Notes under the pieces: model-generated | Database searches by the model: none | What the model was told of the DNA's origin: nothing | What the model saw: only the letters and a program-made list of their open reading frames with translations | Shown: positions 35,265 through 44,058 of the stretch, piece by piece | How the letters are laid out: each line of letters starts with the position of its first letter | How positions within the stretch are numbered: position 1 is the stretch's first letter | NCBI RefSeq assembly: GCF_003634315.1 | Contig: NZ_RBXL01000001.1 | Location: forward strand, 2,030,501-2,094,500 | Length of the DNA stretch: 64,000 nt | Reading direction: 5' to 3' | Source of the DNA: Thiocapsa rosea | GTDB lineage: Bacteria; Pseudomonadota; Gammaproteobacteria; Chromatiales; Chromatiaceae | Program-made: the position numbers and the translations under genes

Positions 35265-37430
35265 ATGAAGCCTCGTCTCTTCGGGATCGATCGGGTGCTG
35301 CAGACCCTCTGGCATCGGCTGCCGCTGAGCGGGAGGCTCAGGTTCGCCGCCAAATCCATTGCATTTCGCGCCCTCGGGCCATGGTTCAGCGGCACTTCCG
35401 CGTACCGCGATTGGGTCGAGCAGCGGCAGTGGATGGACGTCGGTGTGAAGAACACTATTGAGGGTATACCTACCTCTTTCGGTCGTACGTGTCCCGTACG
35501 TTTGCGAATTGCCTCCGAGGTATCGGATATCCCGGTGGTATCCGTGATCGTTCCGGTCTTTCAGCGACTCAGTAACCCCATTGCATGCCTCGATTCCATT
35601 GCAACGCATCCGCCCGCCGTTCCGATCGAGGTCATCGTGATCGACGTTCGTCCAGGCAACGACGTCGACTCGTCCTTAGCCGAGCGCAGTGACATTCGGT
35701 ATCTGCGGATGACCCACGATCTCGGCGTTGTGGCTGCCGCGAATCGGGGCGCCGCGCTGGCTCACGGTGATCTGATGTTTTTTCTAAGTCAAGACACCCG
35801 GGTTCTCGACGGGTGGTTGGACGCGTCGATGGCGAGCGCATCGCGAATCCCCGAGGCCGGGCTCGTCGGGAGTCAGCTCCTGTTTCCGAATGGCCGCGTA
35901 AAGGAAGCCGGCCGTATCATCGGTGACGACGGTTGGACTCGACGCTACGGTCATCAGCAGGATTCCAGATCCCCAGAGCTCGGTTTCATGCGCGATGCCG
36001 ATGCCTTCTCCTTTGCTGCAATCCTGGTTCGCCGCGTGCTCATGGAAGACGTCGGCGGTTTCGATCCGAGTTACACCTGCCTCGACTTTGCGGCAATGGA
36101 TCTGTGTTTCGCCGTGCGGGCGAGCGGCTATCGCGTCATTTATCAGCCGCGCTCGCAGGTCATTCAACACGCGGAGGGCCACGCAGATTCCGAAGTATCA
36201 GTTAGAGCAAATGCAGGTCAGGATCTGGATCATCATCACTTTGCTGCAAAGTGGCGTGAGATGATCATGGCGCACGTCCGGAGTGCCGCACGTAGCGAGC
36301 GTCTCGAGGCCGATCGCCGCCCCGCGGCGCGAATGCTGATCATCGATGCCTGCACTCCGACGCCTGACCGAGATTCGGGCTCGATCGATCTGCTTAATTA
36401 TCTGCGGGTCCTCGACTCGCTCGACTATCGTGTCACCTTCATACCGGCGGATCTCTTGTATGCCGGACCCTATACCCATGATCTACAGGATATGGGGGTC
36501 GAGTGTCTCTATTTGCCTTTTTCGCATTCCGTCGAGAAGTTACTCCGCGCTCGCGGCGAAGAATTCGATGTCGTCATGCTCATGCGCTTGGCGCAAGGTT
36601 CAAGGTACCTAAAGCGCGTTCGCGCGCTGTGTCCGCACGCCAAGGTCATTTTCAATACGGTCGATCTGCACTATCTGCGTGAAGAGCGTCGGACGTCGAC
36701 GCAAACCGGAGCTCCCAGCGAGTCCGTGGTCCGCCGCATGAAACACCAGGAGCTCGAGGTTGTTCGCGGGGCCGACACGACTATCGTCATCAGTCCGATC
36801 GAGCGCGAGTTGGTCGCCAAGGAGGTGCCGGCGGCCCGTCTGCGTGTCATCCCGCTGCTTCGCGAGATCCCCGGACGCGGCGCGGGCTACGACGGGCGAC
36901 GAGGCATTCTATTTATTGGCGGCTTTCGGCATCCGCCAAACGCGGATGGCATCCTGTGGTTCTGCGAGCGCGTCTGGCCCATCGTGCATCGTCGATTGCC
37001 CGATATCGAGCTTTCGATTGTGGGGAGCTATCCGACTCCGGAGGTTCTCGGACTCGAGGGGAACGGCGTGGAGGTTTTGGGTTATGTCGAGGACATCGAG
37101 CCGCTCTTCGCTCGGGTGCGGATAACGGTCGCGCCGCTGCTTTACGGGGCTGGCCTTAAAGGCAAAGTGGTGACGAGTCTTGGGTACGGAGTGCCCTGCG
37201 TCGTGACTCCGACGGCAGCCGAGGGGCTTGAGTTGGATGACGGCCAGGGCATTCTTGTGGCCGCAGAGCCTGAGGCGTTTGCTGCGGCGATTGTGCGGCT
37301 CTACGAGGTTGCGGATGAGTGGGAGCGTTCTTCGTTGGCTGGTTTGCGAGCGGTCACTGAGCGTTTTTCGGTCGCGGCGAATAGGCATCTGGTCAGAAAC
37401 CTGTTGACGGAGTTGGGATTGCCCGCTTGA
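35265..37430 (+). CDS. GT2-GT4 bifunctional glycosyltransferase
   Basis: The ATG at 35265 (721 residues) is preferred over a TTG at 35214 that lies inside the epimerase gene. After a short N-terminal helix region, residues about 85-330 are GT2 (VVSVIVPVFQRLSNPIACLDS; FFLSQDTRVLDGWLDA; the GFDPSYTCLDFAAMDLCFAVRASG acceptor motif). Residues about 354-721 are GT4 (CTPTPDRDSGSIDLLNYLRVL; IFNTVDLHYLREERR; GFRHPPNADGILWF; LLYGAGLKGKVVTSLGYGVP). The GT4 half is clearly homologous to residues 990-1370 of the 1650-residue protein, so both descend from the same GT2-GT4 fusion. It is 31 bases after the epimerase, likely the last gene of that operon. Confidence 0.9.
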   Translation: MKPRLFGIDRVLQTLWHRLPLSGRLRFAAKSIAFRALGPWFSGTSAYRDWVEQRQWMDVGVKNTIEGIPTSFGRTCPVRLRIASEVSDIPVVSVIVPVFQRLSNPIACLDSIATHPPAVPIEVIVIDVRPGNDVDSSLAERSDIRYLRMTHDLGVVAAANRGAALAHGDLMFFLSQDTRVLDGWLDASMASASRIPEAGLVGSQLLFPNGRVKEAGRIIGDDGWTRRYGHQQDSRSPELGFMRDADAFSFAAILVRRVLMEDVGGFDPSYTCLDFAAMDLCFAVRASGYRVIYQPRSQVIQHAEGHADSEVSVRANAGQDLDHHHFAAKWREMIMAHVRSAARSERLEADRRPAARMLIIDACTPTPDRDSGSIDLLNYLRVLDSLDYRVTFIPADLLYAGPYTHDLQDMGVECLYLPFSHSVEKLLRARGEEFDVVMLMRLAQGSRYLKRVRALCPHAKVIFNTVDLHYLREERRTSTQTGAPSESVVRRMKHQELEVVRGADTTIVISPIERELVAKEVPAARLRVIPLLREIPGRGAGYDGRRGILFIGGFRHPPNADGILWFCERVWPIVHRRLPDIELSIVGSYPTPEVLGLEGNGVEVLGYVEDIEPLFARVRITVAPLLYGAGLKGKVVTSLGYGVPCVVTPTAAEGLELDDGQGILVAAEPEAFAAAIVRLYEVADEWERSSLAGLRAVTERFSVAANRHLVRNLLTELGLPA

Positions 37431-38071
37431 GCTTTACTCCCCACGCATTGACCGGGATGCGGCGTTTTTCATAATCCCGTTGCGCCAGGCAAAGCCTGGA
37501 AGGAGAGGAAGATAGCGAACGGATAAGCCAATCGGAAACTCCTTTTTGCGACCCACCGGGTGCAAGTCCCGAGCCGGTAAGGAGTGGCCATCCACCGGAA
37601 CCGAGTGTTGCGTGGTGCAGGAGCGATCCCGCCTGCGAAGCGTACACAGGGGGCGTGCAGGCCGTGTGATGGAGCCCCGTCACTGAATCCAGCGGAGCCG
37701 ACGTATTCGGAAGACCGGAAGGCAACAGTTTCGGCATCGTAACGGCCTGATGTCGAGACTCCGCCGGGGTCTGAGAGCAGGGCATGTACGCACGGGTCGT
37801 CCAGGAACCTGGGAGCGCTCAATCGTTCCTTGCCCGAGACGCGGCGCGGGCACCGCGTAAGAAGCCGCCCCGGCCTGTCGGCGTTGGTCCGGCCGACGGG
37901 AGCGAACAGGACCGACGGCAAGGTAGCGCCAAGCGAAGGCAACGAAGTGCGGCGTGATGACGGCTGAGCAGTCAGAGTCGGCTGATAGTACCGAGGAGCG
38001 CGGGGAACTCGACCCGGAGGACCCGCGGGAGGGAAGCGGCCGACCGGTTGAGACAACGTCTGGAGGGACAG

Positions 38072-39400
38072 ATGGCGCAAACATCGAGTTGCGAGACCAT
38101 CACAACGAAACAAGAGACGATCGCGAATTTGGCGAGACAGGCGCCGGAGATGGTGCTGACCACGCTGGCGCACCACATCGACCTGATGTGGCTGGAAGAG
38201 GCGTACCGGCGCACGCGCAAGGATGGCGCGGTGGGTGTGGATGGTGTGACTGCCGAGGCGTACGAAGAGCGGCTGCAGGAGAACCTGAGCGATCTGCTCG
38301 ATCGGTTCAAGAGCGGTCGTTACCGGGCGCCGCCGGTGCGGCGCGTGCACATCCCCAAGGATGGAACGAAGAAGACCCGCCCGATCGGTATTCCGACGCT
38401 GGAGGACAAAATCCTTCAGCGCGCGGTGCTGATGGTACTGGAGCCGGTCTACGAGCAGGACTTCCTGGACTGCTCGTACGGCTTTCGCCCGGGCCGTGGC
38501 CCCCACCAGGCGCTGCAAGCGCTGTGGGACGGGATCATGGACCTGCGGGGTGCTTGGGTGATCGACCTCGACATCCAAGCCTTCTTCGACAGCATGGAAC
38601 GAACCCATCTTCATGCCTTTCTCGACCAACGGGTGCGTGACGGGGTGATCCGTCGCATGCTGGGCAAATGGATGCAAGCCGGGGTCATGGAGGAGGGGGT
38701 GATCCACCATCCCGAGCGGGGCAGCCCGCAAGGGGGTGTGATCAGCCCGCTGGTGTCGAATGTCTACCTGCACGAGGTGCTCGACCGGTGGTTCGAGCAG
38801 GAGGTCAAACCGCGTCTGCACGGACGGGCCCTCATGGTCCGATTTGCCGATGATGCGCTGCTGGCCTTCGAGCGGGAAGAGGACGCACGGCGGGTGCTCG
38901 AGGTGCTGGCCAAGCGCTTGGCGCGCTTCGGGCTGACACTTCACCCCGAGAAGACTCGCCTGGTGGACTTTCGCCGTCCGCCCTGGCGGCGGGGAACGCG
39001 GCGCTCGCAGCGCGGGCGCAGCTTCGACCTGCTCGGCTTCACGCATTATTGGGGACGCTCCCGGAACGGACACTGGGTGGTGCAACGCAAGACGGCTAAA
39101 ACCCGGTTCAGCCGCGCGGTGCGGCAGATCGGGCACTGGTGCCGCCGCCATCGCCATCTCTCGGTGGCGGAGCAATGGGAGGCACTCGGGCGCAAGCTTC
39201 GCGGTCATGACGCCTACTACGGAATCACCGGCAACGCGCGTGCGTTGGTGCGGTTTCGTCAGGCTGTCCGCCGTGTCTGGCTGAAGTGGCTCAATCGCCG
39301 CTCTTATCGGCCTTCGCTCAACTGGGATGCCTTCAACCGCTTGCTCCAACGCTATCCCCTGCCGCCCGCACGTGTCGTTCACAGCAACTACGTCGCGTAG
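38072..39400 (+). CDS. ltrA: Group II intron reverse transcriptase/maturase
   Basis: 442 residues from the ATG at 38072 with GGAGGG 5-10 bases upstream; a TTG at 38048 is less likely. RT blocks: RRTRKDGAVGVDGVTAEAYEE, RRVHIPKDGTKKTRPIGIPTLEDKILQ, YGFRPGRGPHQAL, DLDIQAFFDSM, GSPQGGVISPLVSNVYLHEVLD, and VRFADDALLAF as the active-site block (FADD in place of YADD). The X/maturase region (SFDLLGFTHYWGRSRNGHW ... LRGHDAYYGITGNARAL) follows. No HNH endonuclease domain is present. It promotes splicing and retrohoming of its own intron. Confidence 0.95.
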   Translation: MAQTSSCETITTKQETIANLARQAPEMVLTTLAHHIDLMWLEEAYRRTRKDGAVGVDGVTAEAYEERLQENLSDLLDRFKSGRYRAPPVRRVHIPKDGTKKTRPIGIPTLEDKILQRAVLMVLEPVYEQDFLDCSYGFRPGRGPHQALQALWDGIMDLRGAWVIDLDIQAFFDSMERTHLHAFLDQRVRDGVIRRMLGKWMQAGVMEEGVIHHPERGSPQGGVISPLVSNVYLHEVLDRWFEQEVKPRLHGRALMVRFADDALLAFEREEDARRVLEVLAKRLARFGLTLHPEKTRLVDFRRPPWRRGTRRSQRGRSFDLLGFTHYWGRSRNGHWVVQRKTAKTRFSRAVRQIGHWCRRHRHLSVAEQWEALGRKLRGHDAYYGITGNARALVRFRQAVRRVWLKWLNRRSYRPSLNWDAFNRLLQRYPLPPARVVHSNYVA

Positions 39401-39416
39401 CGTTTGCTCAATCGAG

Positions 39417-39490
39417 GAGCCGGATGCGGTAGTCCCGCACGTCCGGATCTGTAGGAGCCGCGGGTGGGAAACCACCCGCGGCCACCCGGT
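39417..39490 (+). ncRNA. Group II intron domains V and VI
   Basis: The catalytic domain V hairpin (39417-39450) begins GAGCC with the AGC triad, closes with a TAGT-type loop and returns through CCCGCACGTCCGGATCT. Domain VI pairs GCCGCGGGTGG with CCACCCGCGGC around GAAA. The A at 39484 lies 7 bases from the proposed 3' end. Confidence 0.75.
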
Positions 39491-39492
39491 GC

Positions 39493-39573
39493 CGTAGGGT
39501 GGACGAGCGAAAGTGAAGTCCCCCGAGTCTGGCGCCGGCGCTGGTGGACTGCGCTGCGTTTGTCCACCCTACG
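39493..39573. repeat. MITE-like element with 12-base terminal inverted repeats, next to the intron 3' end
   Basis: CGTAGGGTGGAC at 39493-39504 is exactly inverted as GTCCACCCTACG at 39562-39573. CGTAGGGTGG-ended small repeats are common dispersed elements in gammaproteobacteria. The group II intron 3' end falls 2-3 bases before this element. Confidence 0.7.
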
Positions 39574-39747
39574 CCTGCGATCAGCGACGTGGCCGAGTTT
39601 ATGAGCAAGCCCCTGGATGCAGTAAGCAAGGCAGGGGTCCTATGTTTATGCATGCCGTCTGATCGTGAACGCTGTGTTCCGAGGTTGGGGAGGGGTCTAC
39701 TATCCAAAACATATTTTAATATCGCGCCACCCCTCTGCAGAACTTGG
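39574..39747. other. Intergenic, 3' side of the minus-strand glycosyltransferase operon
   Basis: Nothing beyond the adjacent MITE-like element could be supported. Confidence 0.4.
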
Positions 39748-40776
39748 TCAGGGTTCAGCAGCCGCAAAATGTGCGGCAAGCGAGTTGGGTCCAGCGGTAA
39801 AGGGGTCCGGGTAGCGGTCGCGAAGATCCGGCCTAGCACGGTAGGCGAGTCGATGCTTGCGCTGGATTGGCGAGCCGTCCGAATAAGAACCGTAAGCCCA
39901 CCAACCCAACGGTAGTCCAGTAGGCGCGTTGGCGGCCAAGCGGGATCGATACCAATGCATCAACTCGAAGACCGCTACTCGACCGCCTGCGTAGCGTTCC
40001 AACATGGTTTCTCCAGCCCCGTTGATCTTCGTGAAATGAAAAAAACGCAACGGCTGGTCTGCTGCGTATATTTTTCCGTCCTCTCCGATCGATATCGGTC
40101 GTCGACTCAAGTTCCAGCTTGCGACATTGTAACCGGGGTCGCGGAGCACGTAGGTACCCGCAAAGAAGGCCGGTGCGAGATCACACCAGCGCTGGTCGGT
40201 AAATACACCATTCGGGATATCGTCGAAACAGAACTCAAGAAGTCGGTCACGCCACCACTCCGCGAAGCGACAGCCTTCGGCGGTGTTGACCACAGCAAGG
40301 AATCCCAGGTTGTAGATACCGTGTTTTAGCGACCCGATTTCATTGTCGACAATGGTTTGATGCTCGCTATCGGGCTCAAGCTGATGCGGCGTAAGAAGGA
40401 CATCGTGGCGGTCGAGAAGCGCTTCAACGTCGTGAAGATCTCCAAAGAGCGCGATGTCGGGGTCGAGATAGACGACCTTGTCCGCGCCCAATTCAAGTAG
40501 TCGACAGAGCATCGGTCCCTTCACGGCTGTGCACAATTCGACGACATCGTGATCGAAAATCCAACGCTTCATGTCGGCAATGCCGAGGTCCTCTAAACGC
40601 ACCACGTGATCGATCGGCTCGCGCGCTATGTCGAAAATGAAGCCCGCTGGCTCACGGTCGGACAGGCACAGCCAAAACGTCCATTCCGGGTGATGGCGGC
40701 GCAGCGTCTCGCCGAGCACGCGCACGCGGTCGAGGTACGCAAAAGATGCACTGGTGAAACAATGGGTCTCAGACAT
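39748..40776 (-). CDS. GT8-like glycosyltransferase
   Basis: 342 residues. N-terminus ETHCFTSASFAYLDRVRVLGETL, then KGPMLCRLLELGADKVVYLDPDIALFGDL containing the DPD (DxD) metal site. GIYNLGFLAVVNTAEGCRFAEWW and GYNVASWNLSRRPI follow, with a C-terminal HFTKINGAG. These fit GT-A retaining transferases of the GT8 type. It lies 6 bases after the upstream glycosyltransferase (40783) and is the last gene of a three-gene minus-strand operon starting with the FkbM gene. Confidence 0.85.
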   Translation of the reverse strand: MSETHCFTSASFAYLDRVRVLGETLRRHHPEWTFWLCLSDREPAGFIFDIAREPIDHVVRLEDLGIADMKRWIFDHDVVELCTAVKGPMLCRLLELGADKVVYLDPDIALFGDLHDVEALLDRHDVLLTPHQLEPDSEHQTIVDNEIGSLKHGIYNLGFLAVVNTAEGCRFAEWWRDRLLEFCFDDIPNGVFTDQRWCDLAPAFFAGTYVLRDPGYNVASWNLSRRPISIGEDGKIYAADQPLRFFHFTKINGAGETMLERYAGGRVAVFELMHWYRSRLAANAPTGLPLGWWAYGSYSDGSPIQRKHRLAYRARPDLRDRYPDPFTAGPNSLAAHFAAAEP

Positions 40777-40782
40777 AGATGC

Positions 40783-42465
40783 TCATGAGTCTGTCTGGTT
40801 GTCTTCTGCAATCGTGAGCGACGGCTGCGGACGCCTCGTTGACTGCGTCCGTAGCCAGTTGGCGGTGACCTCTACCGGGAGCAGCGCGCCTCGGAGTTTT
40901 GGAGAGGAATCGACGAGTACCCGCAGCCGATCGCCCTCGAACAGATCGAACAGCGCTGTTTCGTCAGGGACAGCGCAGCCTTGATCGGGAGCGTTCGCTT
41001 CGACTGCTGGCCAGACGTTGCCAGCACTGGTTCTGGCAACGACGAATGCACCGCCCGCTAACGCTTCATGGACAGAAAGCGAGAAGGTCTCCGGCCAAAG
41101 TTGCCAACTCACAACGATGTCGATGCGCGCCTCGGCGATCGCGTCGATCATCGCATTGCGTTGTTTGGTGTCGACAATGACCGGAATGTTGCGAATGAAG
41201 CTCGGTAGAGGAGAGCCGGAGTCCGGCGAGCCGAGTTGCAGGAATTCGTATCGACCGTCGTTGGCCAGGCGCAATGCGAGGTCCTCGAAAATCGACCATC
41301 CTTTGAGAAATGCCCTAGCACCAAGGTGGGCTACACGAAGCGGCTTGCCCGACGGGCTGGTCTCGGTGGGTCGCTGGGAAGGTGCGGTGACGATGCGAGC
41401 AATAGGACGCACGCAGCCCTGCGCATGAGGCAGACAACCGCTACTGCGCCAAAGGGTTAGAGCAATTTCGGACGGTGCCAGCACCGAGGGTTGCATTGCC
41501 TCGAAGAACTCTCTGACCCGCTTGAGATGAGGCTTACGCTCTTCCCCGTATGAGCAGATGCTGCAGGCAGCGGACATCGGTTGTGGAGCGCCGCAGTAGT
41601 CGACATCGTTTCGCATGAGCGCGTAACTAGGGCAGATCGTAAAAAAGTCGTGTATCCATACGATCGGGCGCGAATCAGGGCTCGCATAGAGAAGCTCAAA
41701 CACGAGCTCAGGAGCAAAGCCCATCAGGTGGTGAATAACGGAGCGCACGTCGATGCCCTGCCTACGCTGCTCTGCAATCACTGCAATCAAATCTACGAAG
41801 CTGGCTACCCCAATCCATTCGGAATCTAAGCGAAGGCTGACAACAAAATCATCGGTGGGCTGGGGGTTTGCAAGCATCGGAAGCGGTATCGCGGGCGAGA
41901 TATGGAGGTAACGCCAACCGGCTCGGCTGAACGCAGCCTGCTCGTCGCCGATAACCAACTGAACACCCCCGTAATTGCGGGCATAGTCGTCATGGCTAAG
42001 GGATAGGATCAAACCCCGGCCAGCTGTGATAGCAATGGCGTCCGAGAGGGCGCTTGTCGAGATCGTTGGCGCGTGCTCGGCGCCTTCTGCCCATCTCTTC
42101 GCCTTGACTCGCAGCGATACGCTGTCCTCAAGCTGCCGCCGGAACGCATCGAGTGGCCGGCGACGTTGTCGGCCTTCTTGAGAACCTGCCCAGATGAAAT
42201 GGAGGAGTGGATTGATGCCAGCTGCGGCGACGTCGGGATTTTTTGCAAGGTAGTAGCTTGTGTCGAAGAACCGGCTCGGGTTACGACCCTCGCGCCAGCC
42301 AAAGTCGAGGAAATGCGAAAGCGCATCGATGCCTGCGTCGCGCACGTCACTATTGGTCGCAAGGTAGTAGCCGCAGTCGAAATGTGCAGCGATCGCCCGG
42401 CGTTCGTCTTCGCTTTGGCGGTGAGACACGGCGGAAGATCTCGCATCTAAGTTAACCACAAGCAA
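40783..42465 (-). CDS. GT4-type glycosyltransferase with N-terminal YYLAxNPDV repeats
   Basis: 560 residues. The N-terminus has two copies of a ~45-residue motif (FDCGYYLATNSDVRDAG ... LDFGWREGRNPSRFFD and SYYLAKNPDVAAAGINPLLHF), found in many large glycosyltransferases of polysaccharide loci. The body (about 140-540) is a GT-B domain with GVQLVIGDEQAAFSRAGW, PIVWIHDFFTICPSYALM, LRVAHLGARAFLKGWSIFEDL and a C-terminal SLSVHEALAGGAFVVART, where the E of the donor-binding motif is present. A Cys cluster (CGAPQPMSAACSICSYG) may bind metal. It lies 23 bases after the FkbM gene. Confidence 0.85.
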   Translation of the reverse strand: MLVVNLDARSSAVSHRQSEDERRAIAAHFDCGYYLATNSDVRDAGIDALSHFLDFGWREGRNPSRFFDTSYYLAKNPDVAAAGINPLLHFIWAGSQEGRQRRRPLDAFRRQLEDSVSLRVKAKRWAEGAEHAPTISTSALSDAIAITAGRGLILSLSHDDYARNYGGVQLVIGDEQAAFSRAGWRYLHISPAIPLPMLANPQPTDDFVVSLRLDSEWIGVASFVDLIAVIAEQRRQGIDVRSVIHHLMGFAPELVFELLYASPDSRPIVWIHDFFTICPSYALMRNDVDYCGAPQPMSAACSICSYGEERKPHLKRVREFFEAMQPSVLAPSEIALTLWRSSGCLPHAQGCVRPIARIVTAPSQRPTETSPSGKPLRVAHLGARAFLKGWSIFEDLALRLANDGRYEFLQLGSPDSGSPLPSFIRNIPVIVDTKQRNAMIDAIAEARIDIVVSWQLWPETFSLSVHEALAGGAFVVARTSAGNVWPAVEANAPDQGCAVPDETALFDLFEGDRLRVLVDSSPKLRGALLPVEVTANWLRTQSTRRPQPSLTIAEDNQTDS

Positions 42466-42488
42466 TCGCCTTTTGGTTCATGACTCGG

Positions 42489-43826
42489 CTAACGCCAACG
42501 CCTGATCAGATTTGATGCCACACCACGAGTCCGGAGCAAAACGGCGCGTAGACGGGGACAATTGTCGAGAATCCGACGGATTGGAGAGGTTAATCGCCAT
42601 GTCGTGCTTGTTTCAATCTCGATGGCTCGACGTTCTGCGGCTAAGGCGCGTTTCTCGAAATCGTATGCACGGTCTCGCTCCACTCCAAGTTCTGAAAGGC
42701 GGTCAAGTGCTTCGACACACGCGCGAGCCATACGGGCTTCGGCGTTCCGCGCGCGCTCTTGTTCGGTTTCGAGCAAATCGAGGCGCTCGTAGGCCAGCGC
42801 CTCGGCTCGTCGGAGTCCAGCCTCGGTCTCTTCTAAGCGGGCCCAAACGCCTTTGTCCGGCAATGGCTTCGGCTTCCAGTCGGGGCCGAGATACGTTTCA
42901 TAGTTCTCTCCCCGCAGCTTATGCACGGCGAGTGCCACAACCTCGGCAGTGCCGGACCTTATCCATGCAGTTTCCCCCCAACGGGGCGTACGCCAAAGTG
43001 CGTCCTTGAGATCGTCCAAGTGGCTAACCCGCCGGAGAATACAGCCATGACGCAGCATCTCTTTATCCAGCTCAGGCGGCGCCTTGGGTGCAGCAAGTAA
43101 CCCAGCTTCGTAAGCCAGCGGCAAAATTGGGGTGGGGTCGCCTCGAAAGTTGTCCGGGTTGTAAGCGGGAAAGGCAAAGTAATAGAGATCCAATCCCCAG
43201 GATAAAAGTAGAGCTGCTATGTCAAGTGAGATCGGATCTTCTCTGCACTCGACCCAAATGCTGGTTTCGCCATGTGCGAGGTGCTCTGCGTCACTCTTGA
43301 GAACGCCGAGCTCCATTCCTTCCAAGTCGAGCTTTATGAGATCGAAGTTTCCGTGCTCCGCACGAAGCTCCGCGAGAGTGACAAGACGTTGCTGAAAGAC
43401 GGTTTGCGCCGCCGGAGAAGGCGGAGTTTCATCAGCGCTAGCAACGAAGGACGTCGCACCAAGGTTGTGCGGGTCACAATGCCCATTGTGGAAAGCGAAG
43501 GCGGGCCAACCTAGAATTCCCTCGGTGACACAGAAGGAGCCTCTATGGTTGCGTGCGACATTCTCCTCGAGAAGCGGGATCAGTGCGCTGTTTGCCTCGA
43601 TTAAGCAGAGAAAATCGACCGACCTTTGGAGCGCGATACCGAGACCAAAGGTACCAATGAATGCACCTGCGTCGAGAACGCGGACGGAATCTCCCGGTAA
43701 CGTATTGGCAACGAAACGGGCTTCTTCCCATGCCCATTCTCCGTACCGATCAAGGAAACGCACTATAAGATCCGTCGCCTTGTCCGGAACCGTGAGCTTG
43801 CCGTAACGTGTATCAACCTCAACCAT
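42489..43826 (-). CDS. FkbM-type SAM methyltransferase with C-terminal coiled coil
   Basis: 445 residues. SAM motif I VLDAGAFIGTFGLGIAL, acidic LIEANSALIPLLEENV, and the FkbM hallmark FDLIKLDLEGMELGVLK. FkbM enzymes methylate sugar or polyketide hydroxyls. After the catalytic part (to about 310) comes a helical, charged tail (330-410), then TSTTWRLTSPIRRIL, a segment type found in glycan-locus proteins and also in the 1650-residue protein. First gene of the minus-strand operon 43826-39748. It may add a terminal methyl cap to the glycan. Confidence 0.88.
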   Translation of the reverse strand: MVEVDTRYGKLTVPDKATDLIVRFLDRYGEWAWEEARFVANTLPGDSVRVLDAGAFIGTFGLGIALQRSVDFLCLIEANSALIPLLEENVARNHRGSFCVTEGILGWPAFAFHNGHCDPHNLGATSFVASADETPPSPAAQTVFQQRLVTLAELRAEHGNFDLIKLDLEGMELGVLKSDAEHLAHGETSIWVECREDPISLDIAALLLSWGLDLYYFAFPAYNPDNFRGDPTPILPLAYEAGLLAAPKAPPELDKEMLRHGCILRRVSHLDDLKDALWRTPRWGETAWIRSGTAEVVALAVHKLRGENYETYLGPDWKPKPLPDKGVWARLEETEAGLRRAEALAYERLDLLETEQERARNAEARMARACVEALDRLSELGVERDRAYDFEKRALAAERRAIEIETSTTWRLTSPIRRILDNCPRLRAVLLRTRGVASNLIRRWR

Positions 43827-44012
43827 TTGGAGCCTAATCAGTGAGACAAGTGTTTGCTATTTATAGATGACGCGGGAAGGGCTCGAAATCGCGAGCCTCT
43901 CCAGGTGAATAACTTCATGTTTAGGAGGAGCAAATATTCACGAGGCTTCCGAAGACGTGATGGTAGATCAAGTCCAGTAATCGTTTGCTGGCTTGAAACC
44001 TCAGGTATTCGT

Positions 44013-44035
44013 GCGCCAAGTCATCGACTTGGCGC
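44013..44035. repeat. Inverted repeat, terminator-like on the plus strand
   Basis: GCGCCAAGTC-ATC-GACTTGGCGC, a perfect 10-base stem followed by TTCTTAT on the plus strand. It lies 24 bases after the stop of the minus-strand gene at 44059, on which side no T-tract is present. Its role in ending that transcript is therefore uncertain. Confidence 0.5.
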
Positions 44036-44058
44036 TTCTTATACTCTCAATCTGCTGC

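Larger units (their letters stand above)
37479..39490 (+). mobile_element. Group II intron with maturase ORF
   Basis: The 5' end is placed at GTTGCGCCAGGC, resembling the conserved GUGYG start. A domain I-type segment follows (GGTGCAAGTCCCGAGCCGG). The maturase ORF sits in the domain IV position. Domain V is recognisable at 39417-39450 (GAGCCGGATGCGGTAGT, then CCCGCACGTCCGGATCT). Domain VI is the stem GCCGCGGGTGG-GAAA-CCACCCGCGGC at 39457-39482, with a candidate branch A at 39484. The intron lies between two glycosyltransferase genes and does not interrupt a recognisable ORF. The 5' boundary is good to a few bases only. Confidence 0.82.

Noticed and set aside
37469-39475. 668-codon open frame on the minus strand
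   Set aside because: It is the antisense of the group II intron and its maturase; the plus strand has all RT motifs and the intron RNA domains.
39457-39482. Hairpin first read as a GTAGGAGC-type REP element
   Set aside because: It follows directly on domain V and is better explained as domain VI of the group II intron.
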